From positions 1 to 64,000 of the forward strand of contig JAXGGA010003377.1 of the NCBI GenBank assembly GCA_038373865.1: a stretch of DNA of 64,000 bases. The letters run 5' to 3'. This stretch comes from Uloborus plumipes. Its lineage: Eukaryota; Arthropoda; Arachnida; Araneae; Uloboridae. The notes under the pieces were generated by a model that saw only the letters and a list, made by a program, of their open reading frames with translations, was not told where the DNA came from and searched no databases. Below, in pieces: positions 25,553-35,904 of the stretch. A program made the translations under genes and the position numbers. Each line of letters starts with the position of its first letter. Position 1 is the first letter of the stretch.

Positions 25553-25882
25553 TCAATCTCTTAATGCTATAGCGTGAACAATATTTTTTGTTAGTCCATC
25601 TTTAGCTAACACAAACAAACTGGATGGTTTACCCACTCGAGAGCATGCCACGTATAATTGTCCGTGTGAAAAGCATGGTGTTCTCAAATCTAAGCCACAA
25701 ACAGACATCGTTTGACCTTGGGATTTGTTGATAGTCATTGCAAATGCCAATCTAATCGGAAACTGAATACGTTTGAATTGAATTGGCACATCTGTAGGTA
25801 TAATAGGAATCCGTGGTATGAGTATATTTTCACCTCTGAACTTGCCAGTTAAAACCCTGGCTTCGATCACGTTTTTCATTAA
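25553..25882 (-). pseudogene. Helitron Pif1-like helicase, C-terminal fragment
   Basis: A minus-strand frame of about 108 codons, ending in TGA at 25553-25555, contains AFAMTINKSQGQTMS and QLYVACSRVGKPSSL. These are the late helicase motifs (V and VI regions) of the Pif1-family helicase in Helitron Rep/Hel proteins. In an intact element this domain unwinds DNA during rolling-circle transposition. The frame is cut at 25882 by the LTR retrotransposon. The preceding codons continue at 30396 on the other side of the insertion, where LCNGTRLVIQKL reads straight into this part. Rep nuclease and most helicase motifs are absent. Confidence 0.85.
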
Positions 25883-26065
25883 TGTAACATTTATGCTGAA
25901 ATGTTTACTAGAAAGTAGCTATTCAATAGAACCAAAAGCATATTTTATTTACAAGCGGTGAGTCACATAACAAACACGAGTCTATCAACACAAGTTCTGA
26001 ATGGCGCTGTTGCCAAACGCTAAGTAATAAACTATCAAGGGGTTACAGTTACAGTTATTATGACA
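25883..26065 (-). repeat. 3' LTR of Ty3/gypsy element
   Basis: A 183-bp LTR runs from TGTAACATTTATGC to TTATGACA in plus-strand reading and differs from the partner LTR by two substitutions. A minus-strand AATAAA lies at 25944-25949. The outer flank ATTAA (25878-25882) is the target duplication. Confidence 0.95.
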
Positions 26066-26078
26066 TTCCCCTTTTTTT
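26066..26078 (-). other. Polypurine tract
   Basis: The minus-strand sequence AAAAAAAGGGGAA lies immediately before the 3' LTR and would prime plus-strand DNA synthesis. Confidence 0.9.
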
Positions 26079-26159
26079 ACAAAAACAAGAAAAATGAAAA
26101 ACTTAATTTAACTTAAACTTAAATTTTGAAATTTTAACATTAAATTACTTTTTAATTAT

Positions 26160-26390
26160 TTACAAGTCAAGCTTAATAGGTTTTTTAATTAATCTTCCGG
26201 AGCGGATGGTACGAGCAGAGTTCAGTACACTAGGCACATCCTTAGAGCTAGTACTGCTGCGGGTGACAGGAGAAATCGGAGAAGAGGCTGATGATCTAAC
26301 CGACGTTTGAAAGTCATCCTGCACAGCATCTGACTTATTCTCTTCACTGTTAGGAATTCCTTCCATCCTATCATCACTGCTGTTAGAAGT
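26160..26390 (-). pseudogene. Polyprotein C-terminal tail beyond an in-frame stop
   Basis: The same frame as the gag-pol gene stays open for 76 codons after the TAA at 26391-26393, down to a stop at 26160-26162. It is rich in Ser, Thr and acidic residues and ends with a basic RTIRSGRLIKKPIK segment, like the basic C-terminal end of many Ty3/gypsy polyproteins. This suggests the TAA is a recent nonsense mutation rather than the natural terminus. Readthrough, or a family that normally ends earlier, cannot be excluded from one copy. Confidence 0.7.
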
Positions 26391-29300
26391 TTACTCCGGT
26401 GAATCACTCGTAGGTAGGTTCTCATCCTTTCCCGTTTTGTGTCGAAGAAACCACGAATTTCTTCTATATGTTGCTCCCTCGGGTGTTCTTATGATGTAAG
26501 ATCTTGGTCCCGAAGCAGGGGCAATCACTTCGGCCGGTCTCCAATCTCTGTGTCCTTTTCGAAACCACACTTCCTCGCCAATGCTAATGGGCTTCTTTGG
26601 CTTGGATCCTCTATCCCTGTATGTTTTGTAACTCATTCTTAAAGCCCTTAAGTTTTCTGGAACATTTTTTATTATTTGTGGCATTAACAGGTTCTTGCTG
26701 ATTGGGAGGGTTCCTTTTGTTCGTCTTCCCATCAGCCTTTGCGCTGGAGATCCTAGATTTCTTCTGGGTGTGTTTCTGTTATTAAGTAACGCCAAATATA
26801 TGTCTGAGCCGTCAGCAGTACATTTTGCAATAAGATTCTTGGCTTCTTGAACATATCTTTCTGCAAGACCATTAGACCTCTTGTGCTCTGGACTGGATAC
26901 CTGAATTTCAAAATTCCACTCTTCCGCAAATTGGTAAATTTCTTTTGATATTAACTGAGAGCCGGCATCTGAGCACAAAATTTCAGGAACTCCATGATTG
27001 GAAAACCAATATTTCATGGCTTTGATTACTGAAGAGGAGGATATATTACCAAGAACACAAAAATCAAAATAGCCAGAATAGCTATCTGCTATTATTAAAT
27101 AATCTTTTTTGTTGATGTGAAATAAATCCGTTCCTACAATTTGCCACGGTCTCTCGGGTATTTTGTTCAAAATAATTGGTTCTTCCGGATTATTTCTTTG
27201 GCGCCGCTGGCACACTTCACATTGCATGACATATTCAGTGACATCTTGGTTCATGCCATACCAATAGACATTTTCTCTTGCTCTATTCAGTGAGCGTTCA
27301 ATTCCCAAATGTCCCAAATGGATTGATTTCAATGTCGCATCTTTAAGCTTATTAGGTATGACCACACGATCACCTCTGAACAAAATTCCTTCATAATATG
27401 AAAATTCATCTTTAAAAGTCCAATACTTTTTGAGACACTGAGGAATGCTGATTATGTCTTCGGGCCAGCCTTTTAAAATTACTTCTGATAATTTTGATAA
27501 TTCTTCATCAGTTTTTATTGCTTCTTTTAGTTCCTTTGTCCTGGCGTTAGTCATCGGAACAATGATATGAACTTCCATTTGCAGTTCAGACGAATCCGAA
27601 ATATTTTTGCATTGCGTATCTCGGCTTAATGTGTCAGCTATAAACATTTCTGTACCTTTCTTATATACCACTTGCGGTCTATAGGGCATGATGTCTAACA
27701 TAATTCTTTTTAGGCGCGGAGGAGCACAATGTAAAGGTTTCTTCGAGATTGATACGAGGGGTTTGTGATCGGTTTCCACAGTTAGATGCTTACTACCCCA
27801 TACGTATTGGTGAAATCTCATACATCCAAATTTTATAGCAAACGCTTCTTTCTCTATTTGGGAGTAATTTTGCTGTGTTTGGTCTAAGGCTTTAGCTGCG
27901 TATGCCACTGGGCGACCTTCTTGCATTAGGACAGCACCTACAGAGTGTTGACTAGCATCAACTGATAATACCACTGGAGCGTTCACATCATAATATTTTA
28001 ATACAGGTAAATCTTGCAAGATTTTCTTTAGCCGTTCAAATGAGGCTTGCTGTTCTTTCTCCCATATCCATTCAACATCTTTTTTACAGAGTTCTCTTAA
28101 TGGTTGAGTAATTTCAGATAAATTTGGAACAAATTTGGCCAAGTAAGTAATCATTCCTAGGAAACGTTGGAGGCTTTTTGTATCTTCAGGAACTTTCAAA
28201 TTTCGAATTGCTTCAATTTTTTCAGGATCAGCCTTTAAACCATTTTCAGTGATGACATGACCCAGAAACTTGATTTCTTTTTGAGAGAATAAGCATTTTT
28301 CGACATTCAAAGTTAGTCCTGCATTTGTCAGAATCTTAACTACTTTAGAAGTTAACTCTTCTAATTCCGTTTTAGAAGGTGCATGAATAAACACGTCATC
28401 AATCGCACATTCAACGCCTTTTATATTTCCTATCAAATGTTCCATAATTTGTTGGAATACTTCAGGGGCTGATGACAAACCCATAGGCATTCTCAGGTAA
28501 GAGAAGCGTCCCCAGGGTGTTGACATAGTAAGGTACTTTCTGGTACGATCTGTAACAGGAACTTGCCAGAATCCTTTTCGGCAGTCTAGCAGTGTAAACC
28601 ACTTAGAGCCTTCGATACGTGCTGCTATTTCTTCTAGAGTATTCAACGGATAATGTCGTCTTTTAAGATTTTTGTTGAGACTTGAAGGGTCCATGCAAAC
28701 TCTAATTTTGCCTTTTCTCTGGACTACAACCATGGGTGATACAGCTGGTGTGGGCTCAGTAACTGGCTGTATTATTTTCATGCGCTGCATGCGATCCAGT
28801 TCTTCTTTAACTCTTTCTCTAATTGCATGAGGCACTCGTCTAGCTGGAAATATTTCTAATTTTGGATCATCAATGAGGTCTATATCGTATTTAATATTTT
28901 TTAGACAACCTATTTCTTCTTCCGCAGAGTTATTCCGTAGGATTTCCTGGGTTAGTCCTATAGTATTGATTCGTTTAACTAGACCCAACTGAACACATGA
29001 ATTTTTTCCTAAGATAGGTTGCACTACTTCATCCACTATCATAAATCGAGTGGTGAAATTATTACCTTTAACTTTAACTGATGATACACTTTCATGAGTA
29101 ACGTGCATTTTGTGATTGGAAAACGAAATCAATGACCGCACATTTGTATTCAATAATTTCAAATCAGCTTTTACGGCTAAGTCTCGCGACAAAACATTGC
29201 ACTGAGCACCTGTATCCAATTTAAATTTAATTTTTCTTCCGTTGTCAAATTCTAAAATTTCATACCAATCAGAAATTTTCTGTTTTTCAGAAATACTATT

Positions 29301-30155
29301 TACAACGAAGCACTCATCAGATGCACCTTTTGTCGAATCGCTTACCGATAACACATTTTTAGTACGGCACATTTGAGAAAAATGTCCTTCCTTCTTGCAG
29401 GCAAAACAAGTCTTTTTGTATGCCGGACATTCTTTCTTCTTATGAATTTTCCCACATCTTGTACATTGACTTTTAGGAGTACTTTTTTTACCGTCCTTTA
29501 CTTGGGGTTTAAATACAGCTGGATTAGGTTTATTTTTTGTTTTTATGGCTTCAATTTTCAATGGTTCGTTCTTCATGGAATCAATTTGGTTCCGTGCTTG
29601 TTCCGAAGCTTTACATATTTTTATTGCCTTTTCCAAAGATAAATTGTCATCGGACAACAGTTTTTCCCTATCTGCGTCACGATGAATGCCAACAACAATG
29701 CGATCCATTACTAAGCTATCGTGTAATTGACCAAAATCGCACGATTTACTTTTTCGCAATAATTCATTCAAAAAATCATCAAATTTTTCGTTTGGACCTT
29801 GTATCACTTTGTTAAAGATGAATCGTTCATACGTTATATTTGTTTTCGGCAAGAAATAATTTTCAAAAGCCTTCACAATTCCTTCAAGTGTTACTTTCGA
29901 TTCATCCGAAAATGAATTAAAAACACTCACCGCTTCCGGTCCTATTGCTGTCATGAACAGGGCAATTTTCACATTTTCTGGCTTCTTTTCCAGTCCCACA
30001 ACTATAGAGTACCATTCGAATTGCTGATACCATGTTTTCCATGACCTTGATATGTCACTGGTAGCTAAAATCAATGGCGGGGGCGGACGAGCACTTATGT
30101 TGCCTGTGCTACTTTCGGAAGTTTCCCTTGGCGGAGTTTCGTTTTGCGACGTCAT
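26391..30155 (-). CDS. Ty3/gypsy gag-pol polyprotein
   Basis: From ATG at 30155 the frame encodes 1,254 residues; an upstream in-frame GTG at 30176 is less likely as start. Gag occupies roughly residues 1-300 with zinc knuckles, the second being CFACKKEGHFSQMC at 250-263 and the first a shortened variant just before. The aspartic protease has DTGAQC with the catalytic Asp at 314. Reverse transcriptase spans about 440-720, with the catalytic pair DD at 586-587 in the context CAIDD, so the usual aromatic residue of YxDD is Ala. RNase H follows with VDASQ at 732-736. Integrase has HLGHLG (first His 946), a CEVC pair, and the DDE triad at Asp1010, Asp1063 and Glu1099 with the typical 35-residue last spacing. 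Gag and pol are fused in one frame. The product would drive reverse transcription and integration of this element. Confidence 0.93.
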   Translation of the reverse strand: MTSQNETPPRETSESSTGNISARPPPPLILATSDISRSWKTWYQQFEWYSIVVGLEKKPENVKIALFMTAIGPEAVSVFNSFSDESKVTLEGIVKAFENYFLPKTNITYERFIFNKVIQGPNEKFDDFLNELLRKSKSCDFGQLHDSLVMDRIVVGIHRDADREKLLSDDNLSLEKAIKICKASEQARNQIDSMKNEPLKIEAIKTKNKPNPAVFKPQVKDGKKSTPKSQCTRCGKIHKKKECPAYKKTCFACKKEGHFSQMCRTKNVLSVSDSTKGASDECFVVNSISEKQKISDWYEILEFDNGRKIKFKLDTGAQCNVLSRDLAVKADLKLLNTNVRSLISFSNHKMHVTHESVSSVKVKGNNFTTRFMIVDEVVQPILGKNSCVQLGLVKRINTIGLTQEILRNNSAEEEIGCLKNIKYDIDLIDDPKLEIFPARRVPHAIRERVKEELDRMQRMKIIQPVTEPTPAVSPMVVVQRKGKIRVCMDPSSLNKNLKRRHYPLNTLEEIAARIEGSKWFTLLDCRKGFWQVPVTDRTRKYLTMSTPWGRFSYLRMPMGLSSAPEVFQQIMEHLIGNIKGVECAIDDVFIHAPSKTELEELTSKVVKILTNAGLTLNVEKCLFSQKEIKFLGHVITENGLKADPEKIEAIRNLKVPEDTKSLQRFLGMITYLAKFVPNLSEITQPLRELCKKDVEWIWEKEQQASFERLKKILQDLPVLKYYDVNAPVVLSVDASQHSVGAVLMQEGRPVAYAAKALDQTQQNYSQIEKEAFAIKFGCMRFHQYVWGSKHLTVETDHKPLVSISKKPLHCAPPRLKRIMLDIMPYRPQVVYKKGTEMFIADTLSRDTQCKNISDSSELQMEVHIIVPMTNARTKELKEAIKTDEELSKLSEVILKGWPEDIISIPQCLKKYWTFKDEFSYYEGILFRGDRVVIPNKLKDATLKSIHLGHLGIERSLNRARENVYWYGMNQDVTEYVMQCEVCQRRQRNNPEEPIILNKIPERPWQIVGTDLFHINKKDYLIIADSYSGYFDFCVLGNISSSSVIKAMKYWFSNHGVPEILCSDAGSQLISKEIYQFAEEWNFEIQVSSPEHKRSNGLAERYVQEAKNLIAKCTADGSDIYLALLNNRNTPRRNLGSPAQRLMGRRTKGTLPISKNLLMPQIIKNVPENLRALRMSYKTYRDRGSKPKKPISIGEEVWFRKGHRDWRPAEVIAPASGPRSYIIRTPEGATYRRNSWFLRHKTGKDENLPTSDSPE

Positions 30156-30199
30156 TACTAATATTTTACGAAGCACATAAACTTTCAGTTCAATACGTA

Positions 30200-30212
30200 G
30201 GTTTCGGCACCA
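30200..30212 (-). other. tRNA primer-binding site (tRNA-Phe type)
   Basis: The minus strand directly after the 5' LTR reads TGGTGCCGAAACC. This is complementary to the 3' end of a typical animal tRNA-Phe including CCA, with no gap from the LTR. The tRNA assignment is from memory of conserved tRNA-Phe ends. Confidence 0.8.
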
Positions 30213-30395
30213 TGTAACATTTATGCTGAAATGTTTACTAGAAAGTAGCTATTCAATAGAACCAAAAGCATATTTTATTTACAAGCGGTGAGTCACATAA
30301 CAAACACGATTCTATCAACACAAGTTCTGAATGGCGCTGTTGCCAAACGCTAAGTAATAAACTATCAAGGGGCTACAGTTACAGTTATTATGACA
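30213..30395 (-). repeat. 5' LTR of Ty3/gypsy element
   Basis: A 183-bp LTR with TG...CA ends; it differs from the 3' LTR by one G/T and one T/C change. It would contain the promoter. The outer flank is ATTAA (30396-30400). Confidence 0.95.
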
Positions 30396-30471
30396 ATTAA
30401 TTTTTGAATGACTAATCGCGTACCGTTGCACAGTTCAAATTACGAAGCAAGATAATTGGAGATCCCACCTT
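30396..30471 (-). pseudogene. Helitron helicase remnant upstream of the LTR insertion
   Basis: The minus strand encodes KVGSPIILLRNLN (30471-30433) and then, in another frame, LCNGTRLVIQKL (30432-30396). In Helitron helicases these two segments normally lie a few residues apart in one frame, so a short deletion here shifted the frame. The second segment reads in phase into the fragment left of the retrotransposon once the duplicated ATTAA is counted once. Confidence 0.8.
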
Positions 30472-31070
30472 TATTTTTTAAAAATTTGTGTCACTTTAAT
30501 GGTCGTTCATACTCCCCTCCCTCTAGCAGTGAAAAAAAACTTTATACAGCAGATTTTGCCTAATAACTCAACACTCATGGTGTTTGATACATTTTATTTG
30601 TTTGTAATGATGTTTTTTGGTCACAACCAATATGAAAATCACAAAAATAGTTACTTTAATTTTTAACATATATTTATCTTCTTCAGAATTTTTGACTTTT
30701 AATTTTACCTTGAATTTGACGTAAATGCAAGATATAAAATACAGAATTTTATAAAGGTACAAAAATTAACATAATATAATTGATTGTGTATATAATTTTT
30801 GAAAAAATAATATAAGTGCCGCAAATCAAAAACCATTTATAGCCACAATCGATTCAAAGCCCCCAAAAATGGCACAAACGTCCATAAGAAAATTCTACAG
30901 CATCGAAGGACCCCATTGCCAATTTTAACAAAGATCCGACCAAAACTGTCATTTTGTACTATAAAAAAATATGGGGTAGATCCCCATGAGGGGATGTACC
31001 TGCATAAGGACATTACAATCATTAAAATCATTCAAAAAAAAAAAACATGCAGCTGTTCAAAAAAACCCTT
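30472..31070. other. Non-coding Helitron interior
   Basis: AT-rich sequence between the helicase remnant and the tRNA-like patch. No domain was recognised in the small frames at 30568-30762 or 30837-31131. Confidence 0.4.
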
Positions 31071-31145
31071 CCGGACCTGGGTTCGATCTCATTCCATCAG
31101 GAACTTCAACCTGACGCGCCTAACCACTTGACCATCGGGTCGCTC
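31071..31145 (-). other. tRNA-like sequence inside the Helitron
   Basis: On the minus strand, TGGTCAAGTGGTTAGGCGC resembles a D-arm/box A and GATCGAACCC resembles box B. A TCAGG/CCTGA stem lies between, with an 8-base loop containing GAA. The loop is one base too long and the acceptor arms do not pair well, so this is a tRNA pseudogene or SINE head rather than a working tRNA. Confidence 0.5.
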
Positions 31146-32522
31146 ATTGAAGTAAGGATTTACGATAACACATATTGTTTTAGTTCAGTAGATCAGATGT
31201 TATGTGCGAACAAAAAAAATTTAGGAGTGGACTACTCCTAACATTTAGGGGGATGAAAAATAGATGTTGGCCGATTCTCATAGATACTGGATAAGCACAA
31301 AAAATTTCATCAAAATCGGTCAAGCCGTTTCGGAGGAGTATGGCAACGAAAACTGTGACACGAGAATTTTATATATTAGATTATAAATCCGACGTCATTT
31401 CCATCAAGTATTTCTATTAACATTGAATGCGGCATAAGATTTCAATTTTATTCATTACCTCTGAAATATATTGGCTTTTAGATATCAGTTAGTAAATTTT
31501 TCGTTGAAAATAGCGATCATGAGCTATACTTAGTTTAAACCAGAATGACAAATGAAGCAATGAAATTAAGTGAAACACTAAATAAGGAACCAACAGATTC
31601 AAAAAACGAAGGTGGAGTAATGAATAAATTATATTTAAGAAAATTAAAGAACACCTTGTGAAAAACTATTTGAATGTACAAGAAAAAAAAAGTACAAGTA
31701 TCACATCATGATCAATTATTCTCTTTTTTTTTTTTTTTTGCTTTTATTTTGTGTTTTTTCTTACTGCTGCTGATTCTAATAAGAAAAATATTTTAGAACC
31801 GTATTTATTCAAAAAAAAAAAAAAAAAGAAAAAAAAAACGAATTGTTCACTCAGGTCACCTAACGATCTACCATACAAATAGAATTAAAGAAAATCACAG
31901 GGGTACGCACTTACAACAAAGTTATTAGACGCACATGTCTCATCTTACATTTAAGAAGGGGTAAGTGCGAACCCTGGCTTAAACACAGACTGATTAATGT
32001 ATTTAACCAAAATAAACTATTTATACTATGAGTGATTATTGCTAAATAAAAACAACTTACATTTGCTCACTTGGTCTTATTAAAAGGACAGAGGAAGAAT
32101 CACAGACGCAACTCTCTCAATCTTCAAATCACAGTTGTTCGCAAGACACGTGGAATATCACTGATTGCGTTTCATCCATGCAAGCAAGTGCTGATCTCTA
32201 GTATTAGGAATTATTCCAAGGCAACTACCTAACATATTTAATATGTGCCAGTAGTTTTTTACTGCTCATATTCACATAATTTAAGGTGGACGCACTTACC
32301 CTAGGTAGGGAAAGTGCGTACCTTAGAATAGGTGTCATAAACCAGGTCACAAAACCTATGCTTACGGTTTATTTGACATATTATATGCTTGAAAATCTTA
32401 GTAAAGGATCTGGAAAGAAAACTAAAAAAAAATTGTGAGTGTACAAGATTTTTCAACAGAGCAGCATCCCTGAGAACATGAACTTTGCAAAAAAGGGTAC
32501 GCACTTACCAGAACTCACCCTA

Positions 32523-35500
32523 ATTCAAGAAAAATATCAATGTACAATTAACAATTCCTCCATCTTTTAAATCTGTAATAACTGAACTGAAACTGAAAGA
32601 AGCATTAACTTATATTAAAACGTGCAATAACATTAAGACGAAAAATTGTCAAATGCATTTTTCCTTTAATTGCATCCACTTTTATCTTTATTTATGTACA
32701 TTTTTCCATAGTTCTTATATTCAATATCTCTGGAAAAAAGTGTCGGTTATAGTGTCACAATTAAGTTTTTTAAAGACTTTTCAAAGTAGAAGTCTCAGCT
32801 AAAAGAAAAAAGGAAATTCATCACAAATTGTAATTACTAGTAGATAACTTTTTGAGACTCTCGTATTGCGCTTAGATAAGAAAGTCTCTATTTAACATGA
32901 ATAGCATCTGTTTTTCGTATGATTTATTTGCGCTTTTATTTCTCTTTATCTATTGTTTATCATATTTAAAATATAATATCTTACTGCAATTAGGTTGCTC
33001 GAAGTTAATTATTTGCGCTTTCAGAAGGACATATTTCCTTAAGTTTGTAAGAGTAACTCCAATTATTTACCACATGCACCAATATTAAAATTCTCCTCCA
33101 AGAAATGCTTAGAAGTATTTCCATAAATTGAATTTTGAATTGAAGTTCAAGAAATATAGGTTTCAAGTATGCATTTCTGTATCTGCATTTCATTCTTCTA
33201 AGCGTAAAAAAGAAAAGTTGTATTCAGTTGCTACTAGAGAATTTATTCAGCTTCAAAATTTTATTCGTTCACAATAGGCATTGATACTACGTTTCTCTTT
33301 ATAACACAGGAATAATGCTATCTAATATTTTGTCGCAATGCGTTTCAAAAACTATTTTTCATATCTAGGAGTAATACATTTATGTATTCAATATTTAATA
33401 CCCTATTTTGAGGGCAATTTGTGGGTATTGAAACTAAAAGTGGACTTTTAAATAAGAATTCAAGACCAAATAAATATTCAAACCTATTTTAATGACTAAA
33501 AAAGTATATTTTAACTAAGCCATTTAGTTTACTGATTCTCAATGACGTTTTGTTTGAAAAAAGGCTTTTAAATTTGATTAGCTGTAAGCCATAACATGCC
33601 AGCGTGTACTATCTTTTTTTTAACTCTGTTTAAAAAAAAGGGGTGTTGGGGTGGAAAACTATTTATATCACTATTTATTAAATGAAAAAAAAGAAGAAAA
33701 GAGCTTGATGCCAAAGTACCACTAGTGCGTTTTTCTTTCTTGTGTATCTGCAATTAAATAAAATGTACATATGCACACAGCATTTTATCCCTTTTCGACC
33801 ACTCAAACTCTAAATTGAAATATTGTATTACTTAGTTTTGTACTATGTTCTAAACTATGTTAAAAATGAGTTTTAGTAACAGTTTATAAAGAGTAACATT
33901 ACATTTGAAACAAAAATGGAAAAATAATTTTAAAATAAATAATCATTTAAAGGCATATCTTATATTATAATATGATTTATGAAATGAGTTTGAAAATAAA
34001 CGGTGTCCTTAATAATTTTTCAATCAAAATTTTAAGCAACAACTGTAAGGAAAAAGCTTAAAAATATAGGTATGATTGAAATTATTTGATAGTCATAGAT
34101 AATTTTAGTTAAAGTAAAATACAATAACCAGACATCCAGAGTTCCTATAGCTGACACATATAGATGTTGCTACTGTTGAAACAAATGGTTAAATCTAAAA
34201 AATAATTTTTTTAGAATTATTTTCTAAAATAATTTGGAACATTCTTTTGAAATCTTTTTCTTTTAATAAAAAAAAAAAAAAAAAAAGAAAAACATCATAT
34301 TACAAAATTGGTAACGCTTTAAATATTTTCTTTAGTTGAAAATGCTATCTTTAAAAACTGTTTTCTTTGGAGGAGAGGGTGCAGCTTTAGGGAACATTGT
34401 CTTAAATTTAAAAATAAAAAAAGCACTTTATATAAATATCACGAAAATATGTATTGCGATTAACGGAAACTGCGATGAGGTGATGTGTAACAAATTTACG
34501 TCATGAGTAATTACTCTTATGGTGAAATTTTGAGGGATTGAATCTCAGTTACAAAGTAATCTTACAGTATTTTTTTTTCAAATCAGTCATTTAACTTTTT
34601 AACTATAAACGCGTTTTAAAAATAACTGAAAAGGGGTTTTAAAAATTATACTAAATTTTATCGATAGCGTTTTCAAAACCAATTTACTCTAAAAGATAAA
34701 GATAAATTTTTTCAGTCTTAAAAGAAAATGTGACATTGATATATCTAGCTGTATTTCTCTTACTTCTACGTTTTGAATTCTAAAATATCGTTTTCACCCT
34801 AAACGTTATATCGACAGAAGTTGAAAGTTTTTCTAAACCAAAGCACGAAGAGCAAACTATTGGGATTCTACATTGCTGCTCAAAGAGCTATACAATGTAA
34901 ACAATGGCTTTGCCTACGGCGTTGAAAACAAAAGTAAGGGAGAGAAAAATTGCTTTTCGTGGTTTAAATAAATTTTTCCATTTTTTTTTTGTTTATTTCG
35001 TTAAGAAAATTAAATATTAACGGGATATGTTGTGAAATACTCGGAAAAAAAACTGGAGATTAATCTTCTGCCTGTCGCAATATATAAGTAAATAAATGAA
35101 TGTATTTTTTCTAATCTTTAGTATAACTTAATGCGAAACTTTCTCTTATTTTTCAAACTATTATGCTTTCCCATCCACTCTTTTAATGCTATGCATCTTA
35201 GTCATGTACTTACAAACTCAATATGAAAGTTGTATACAGGGATGATTCTAGAGATTTAACATCTTGGCCCATAACGGTTGATAGAAACATTAGAGGTGAA
35301 ATAATTGAGTAGAGTGCTCGAAACAGCCAAAATATGACTTTAACTTTTTTGAAACGCAACGAAAATATGTACTTTTGCTTAAGATGAGCAGTTGTTCTGT
35401 CTAATCCAGGATTCCTTTTTAAAAAAAAACTGGGGGAACGTATTAATAATTACTGCCTCATTTATACTCCTATCTGATTTTTTATTTTTTTAATTAAAAC

Positions 35501-35904
35501 AGCTAGAATCAAAGGATATAAAGTAGCAGAACGATAACTTGGAGACAACTGGTGTAAATGGCGGAGAAATAACAACAGATTGCATCAGTTCTAGCTGTTG
35601 CTGATATCGGGTGAATTAAAAAAAACTACCGCATTTTTAAGTGATATGAACTTAGCACTAGTTTTGCGTAAACTTCTACTTGTACCACTTACATCAAGAA
35701 TTAATAATTATATTATACCAACGCGAGTTTTCACCCTTCCTGTGTATCATCAACTCTCTATAGGCTAAAATAACACAGCTCAGTTGGAAAGTATTATTAT
35801 ATGTTAGTTAAAGTTGAACTGTTTCTCCATAATCAGTAATTTGAATTAAAAAAAATCAAGGTTTTAATTTCACTAATCACATATCAAATTAAAAAAAACA
35901 TCTC
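32523..35904. other. Unannotated AT-rich stretch
   Basis: About 3.4 kb without any supported gene, repeat boundary or RNA. There are homopolymer runs (for example poly-A near 34269-34286). Small frames at 32897-33193 and 33568-33753 look random. Confidence 0.4.

Larger units (their letters stand above)
25883..30395 (-). mobile_element. Ty3/gypsy LTR retrotransposon, nearly intact
   Basis: The element is 4,513 bp, transcribed leftwards. Two 183-bp LTRs differ at two positions, and a perfect 5-bp duplication ATTAA occurs at 25878-25882 and 30396-30400. The primer-binding site abuts the 5' LTR and the polypurine tract abuts the 3' LTR. A single gag-pol frame fills the interior, with domain order protease, RT, RNase H, integrase, which defines Ty3/gypsy. 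There is no envelope frame. The near-identical LTRs indicate a recent insertion, into a Helitron. Confidence 0.95.
25260..31380 (-). mobile_element. Helitron, non-autonomous, interrupted by an LTR element
   Basis: On the minus strand it begins TCTAATATATAAAATTCTCG at 31380 and ends in CTAG at 25260. Before the end is the hairpin GGCAAA-ACAACG-TTTGCC, as in canonical Helitrons. It lies between A (opposite 31381) and T (opposite 25259), the Helitron target with no duplication. The 5' region also shows the familiar CGAAACGGCTTGACCGATTT block. After removing the nested LTR element and one duplicated target, about 1.6 kb remains, with only the C-terminal end of a helicase, so it cannot be autonomous. 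Confidence 0.9.
24699..32520. mobile_element. Outer TA-flanked element with long inverted repeats
   Basis: The left end GGGTGAGTTCTGGTAAGTGC (from 24699) is the inverted copy of the right end finishing at 32520. Both abut TA (24697-24698 and 32521-32522). Decayed inverted similarity extends inward on the left to about 24990 and on the right to about 32050, for example GAAACRCAATCAGKGATA and AAGATTGAGA blocks. The motif GTAAGTGCGTACC recurs many times in both arms. Without the nested Helitron it is about 1.7 kb. There is no transposase frame, so it is non-autonomous. Confidence 0.75.

Noticed and set aside
30156..30176. Upstream GTG start for the gag-pol frame
   Set aside because: GTG is not a usual start in animals; the ATG at 30155 lies in frame seven codons downstream.
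31071..31145. Functional tRNA gene
   Set aside because: The anticodon loop has eight bases and the acceptor arms do not pair properly; the same kind of defect applies to the other tRNA-like patches.
25260..31380. CRISPR array or prokaryotic operon explanation for repeats in the window
   Set aside because: Eukaryotic transposon hallmarks explain the repeats, and there are no regularly spaced repeats with unique spacers.
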